A DNA stretch of 47,048 nt, taken from contig NZ_RAZF01000021.1 in the NCBI RefSeq assembly GCF_003612555.1, positions 1 through 47,048 of the forward strand. The letters run 5' to 3'. Made by a program: the position numbers and the translations under genes. Under the pieces are notes generated by a model. The model was not told where the DNA came from. It worked only from the letters and a program-made list of their open reading frames with translations, and made no database searches. This DNA is from Acutalibacter sp. 1XD8-33. Its GTDB lineage: Bacteria; Bacillota; Clostridia; Oscillospirales; Acutalibacteraceae. Below, one piece after another: positions 45,218 to 47,048 of the stretch (position 1 is its first letter; each line of letters begins with the position of its first letter).

Positions 45218-45674
45218 GAAATGGAGCAAGCCCTCCTTTTCTGTCATCGGAAAGGAAGGGGGCACGGAGGACGGGGAGGGCTTTATCCAGAAGCTCTGGC
45301 AAGAGGCCAACTCCCATTTTCAGGAGGTAGAGCCCCTGGCGAAGAAAACCCAAAGCGGCGGGTTGGCCGGTGTCTGGGGGGTCATGACCGACGCCTCCCG
45401 GAGCTTCGCACCCTGGGAGGAAAACTTCACCCGAGGGCTGTACCTGGCTGGGGTGGAGTGCCGGGATGAGGTGGAAGCGCCCAAGGGCTGGACCAAGTGG
45501 ACGGTGCCCGGCTTCGTGTATCTGAAAGCGGAGGCGGGACCGGGTGCTTTTTCCGAAACGCTCTCTTATATGGAAAGGGAGGGCATTGCCCTGGCGGGCG
45601 CAGTGCAGGATTTCACGGATCCCCGGACAGGGAAGAGCTACCAGCTTTTCCCTGTTGAAAACTATACTTTTTGA
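45207..45674 (+). CDS. Stand-alone GyrI-like small-molecule-binding protein
   Basis: A 155-residue protein with a GyrI-like/effector-binding fold (KPSFSVIGKEGG, YLAGVECRDEVEAPKGWTKWTVPGFVYL, then DFTDPRTGKSYQLFPV). It is homologous in type to the C-terminal half of the upstream regulator and lacks a DNA-binding domain. Such proteins bind or hydrolyse drug-like molecules. Its overlap with the regulator gene implies coupling. Start ATG with GGAG upstream. Confidence 0.85.
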   Translation: MKIEKWSKPSFSVIGKEGGTEDGEGFIQKLWQEANSHFQEVEPLAKKTQSGGLAGVWGVMTDASRSFAPWEENFTRGLYLAGVECRDEVEAPKGWTKWTVPGFVYLKAEAGPGAFSETLSYMEREGIALAGAVQDFTDPRTGKSYQLFPVENYTF

Positions 45675-45745
45675 GAGATGGCGTGCGTAGCCGCTGGCGA
45701 GTTGCCGTAGCCATGTCCTTTGCGGCGGCTACTCTGTATCATCCT
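45675..45745. repeat. Structured intergenic repeat, remnant copy 9
   Basis: CGAGTTGCCGTAGCC, TTTGCGGCGGC and TACTCTGTATCAT echo the right-hand tail of the family (TTGCCGTAG...CGGAGGCCACACAGTATTAC) but are degraded. It lies between the GyrI and SleB genes. Confidence 0.45.
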
Positions 45746-45762
45746 GGAAGATAAATATGTAA

Positions 45763-45792
45763 AGCCTCTCCACTTTTTCAGCGGGGAGGCTG
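45763..45792. terminator. Weak terminator between convergent genes
   Basis: AGCCTCTCC pairs with GGGGAGGCT (one G-T pair) around an A/T-rich loop. T-runs are short on both sides. It likely separates the GyrI and SleB genes. Confidence 0.5.
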
Positions 45793-45798
45793 TTCCAT

Positions 45799-46500
45799 TC
45801 AGATTGCGAAGCGGTGGGCACCAATGACGGCCACCACCTGCCGGGACCAAATCCATTTGTTGGTGGTCTTTGCCGGATTGTAATAGTAAATAGCGCCTCC
45901 GGTAGGATCCGAGCCGTTGATGGATTCTCGGGCGGCGGTGTAGGCGGAGTCGGCTACGGGGGCGTTCACTCCTCCATCAGTTAAACAAGAAAATGCCCCC
46001 TGCTGGTAAATGACTCCGGAAAGAGTGTTAGGGAAGGAGGGGTGGGCGATGCGGTTCATGATTACCGCTCCCACCGCCACCTGGCCCTGATATGGTTCGC
46101 CCCGGGCCTCGGCGGAGATAATGGTTGCCAAAAGTTGCACGTCGCTTTCGGAGAAACCTCCATAACTGCCGCCCCCGGAGCCGCCTCCGCCACTCAGACC
46201 GAGAGCTTCCAGAGTGAGGGGGCCCACAATGCCGTCATCGGAAAGGCCATAGTCCCGTTGAAAGGAAATGACCGCGTTCTTCGTACGGGTCCCGTATATG
46301 CCATCCACTGTGCCGGGATTGTAGCCCAGCTCCGTGAGGCGCTGCTGGATTTGGGTGACTTCGCTGCCGGTAGAACCATATTTGGAAAGCGCTTGAGCCC
46401 CACCGGAATCTAGAAGCATGACAAGAATCATGATATTCACCAGTGTGATAACCATAATCCTCCAGGCAAATAGAAATGCTTTCTTTTTCTGAATTCGCAT
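45799..46500 (-). CDS. Spore cortex-lytic enzyme, SleB type
   Basis: A 233-residue secreted cell-wall hydrolase. An N-terminal signal or anchor helix is followed by a PG_binding_1 domain (EVTQIQQRLTELGYNPGTVDG through FQRDYGLSDDGIVGPLTLEAL), a Gly-rich linker (GGGGSGGGSYGG) and a Hydrolase_2/SleB catalytic domain (LLATIISAEARGEPYQGQVAVG, with the catalytic Glu; IMNRIAHPSFP). SleB is a lytic transglycosylase acting on spore cortex at germination; some relatives act on vegetative wall. ATG 46500 is chosen, with AAGGAGG 10 bases upstream; TTG 46506 is the alternative. Confidence 0.92.
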   Translation of the reverse strand: MRIQKKKAFLFAWRIMVITLVNIMILVMLLDSGGAQALSKYGSTGSEVTQIQQRLTELGYNPGTVDGIYGTRTKNAVISFQRDYGLSDDGIVGPLTLEALGLSGGGGSGGGSYGGFSESDVQLLATIISAEARGEPYQGQVAVGAVIMNRIAHPSFPNTLSGVIYQQGAFSCLTDGGVNAPVADSAYTAARESINGSDPTGGAIYYYNPAKTTNKWIWSRQVVAVIGAHRFAI

Positions 46501-46655
46501 GTACAAGCCCCCTCCTTATCATCATTTTATGTGAGTCTTGAGGAACTATGCCTGGGAATGGCAGGAAAAGTGATACATGTAGGCGAGGATAAAGGATTAC
46601 CTACTAAATATAGATTTGTTAAGAAATCTGAAAAAATTTCCAAAAAAGTCAGAAA
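46501..46655. other. Intergenic region, SleB side
   Basis: Contains the SleB ribosome site (AAGGAGG, 46517-46511) and AT-rich text that becomes the UP-like A/T tract before the rRNA promoters. No further gene or clear SleB promoter is seen. Confidence 0.4.
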
Positions 46656-46661
46656 AAGCGC

Positions 46662-46690
46662 TTGACAAACGGGAGGAGATATGATAAGAT
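46662..46690 (+). promoter_or_regulatory. rRNA operon promoter P1
   Basis: TTGACA (46662-46667), 17-base spacer, TAAGAT (46685-46690), preceded by A-rich UP-like text. Confidence 0.9.
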
Positions 46691-46755
46691 AGTCAAGCGC
46701 TCGAGAGAGGGGCCGGAAGGAAACGGAAGGCGACGAAAAAAGTTGAAAAAAGGGC

Positions 46756-46784
46756 TTGACAAAGGGACCGAGATATGGTAAGAT
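46756..46784 (+). promoter_or_regulatory. rRNA operon promoter P2
   Basis: TTGACA (46756-46761), 17-base spacer, TAAGAT (46779-46784). The spacer and flanks closely resemble P1, 94 bases upstream, suggesting duplication. Confidence 0.9.
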
Positions 46785-47048
46785 AGTTGAGCGCTTGAGA
46801 GACTAGAGAGCGCAGCCAAGAGACGGAATGCCAGGAGCTTTTAAGGAAACTTAAAGCTACGGGCGGACCGGAAGGAGGCAGGGCGAGTTCTCTGAGGGGA
46901 GTGAGCCCAAGAGTTTCAATCTTGAAGAGATTGAAACTCGGCAAGATTAAATTTACGTGGAACGCGCAAATTTAATTTTGAAGGACCTTGAAAATTAAAC
47001 AACGATGACAGGAAGACCCGTGAATTCTTTGAGAGTGAGAGCTTGAGA
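46785..47048 (+). ncRNA. 5' leader of an rRNA operon (pre-16S), partial
   Basis: The transcript from P1/P2 runs through hairpins GAGTTTCAATC/GATTGAAACTC (about 46911-46939) and TTAAATTT/AAATTTAA (about 46947-46975), then CCTTGAAAATTAAACAAC, a phrase common just before 16S genes in Firmicutes. The mature 16S rRNA start is not in the window. The two hairpins likely belong to the pre-16S processing region. Confidence 0.75.

Overview
The window is the origin region of the chromosome of a spore-forming Firmicute, most likely a gut-type clostridium (Oscillospirales-like). The evidence is dnaA-dnaN-rlbA-recF-remB-gyrB-gyrA on one side and rpmH-rnpA-yidD-yidC-jag-mnmE-mnmG-rsmG-noc-parA-parB on the other, plus RemB, Noc, a SleB-type cortex hydrolase and Gram-positive promoter and ribosome-site signals. 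Species cannot be told from the sequence alone.

Layout. 1-2.2 kb: a lone tyrosine integrase with a repeat-rich flank. 2.2-8.2 kb (minus): a solute-binding lipoprotein and a GldA/GldF/GldG-like ABC exporter operon with a DUF4340 partner. 8.4-11.3 kb (plus): DUF1015, a Nudix hydrolase and a lipoprotein. 11.3-22.3 kb (minus): gyrA, gyrB, a zinc-ribbon membrane protein, remB, recF, rlbA, dnaN, dnaA. The dnaN-dnaA gap holds a readable oriC: tandem DnaA boxes, a GC clamp and an uninterrupted run of five DnaA-trios. 22.5-26.0 kb: an accessory block breaks the usual dnaA/rpmH neighbourhood (two HAAS/DUF1700-type membrane proteins, a PadR regulator and a Stealth-family sugar-phosphate transferase). 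26.2-36.8 kb (plus): the rpmH to parB cluster, with two near-consensus parS sites. 37.6-39.3 kb: serS and a small membrane protein. 39.3-42.6 kb (minus): a VOC protein, a lipoprotein, tRNA-Glu, tRNA-Met and guaB. 43.0-45.7 kb: an MFS transporter / AraC-GyrI / GyrI operon. 45.8-46.5 kb: SleB. The right edge is the tandem-promoter leader of an rRNA operon whose 16S gene starts beyond the window.

Transcription runs away from the origin on both sides: dnaA to gyrA leftward, rpmH to serS and the rRNA operon rightward. The genes supply replication initiation (DnaA, DnaN, RecF, gyrase), segregation and nucleoid occlusion (ParA, ParB, Noc, parS), ribosome and tRNA biogenesis (L34, RnpA, MnmE/G, RsmG) and membrane insertion (YidC, YidD, Jag).

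The most unusual signal is a family of structured intergenic elements found at eight or nine places (about 8.2, 10.4, 14.0, 20.5, 23.6, 37.0, 40.0, 42.9 and, as a remnant, 45.7 kb). They share module order, nested hairpins and a CGGAGGCC tail, and differ mainly in loops and by paired (compensatory) stem changes, which argues for a conserved folded RNA or DNA. Two large copies lie in opposite orientation either side of oriC, and one abuts the origin unwinding site. I do not recognise this family.
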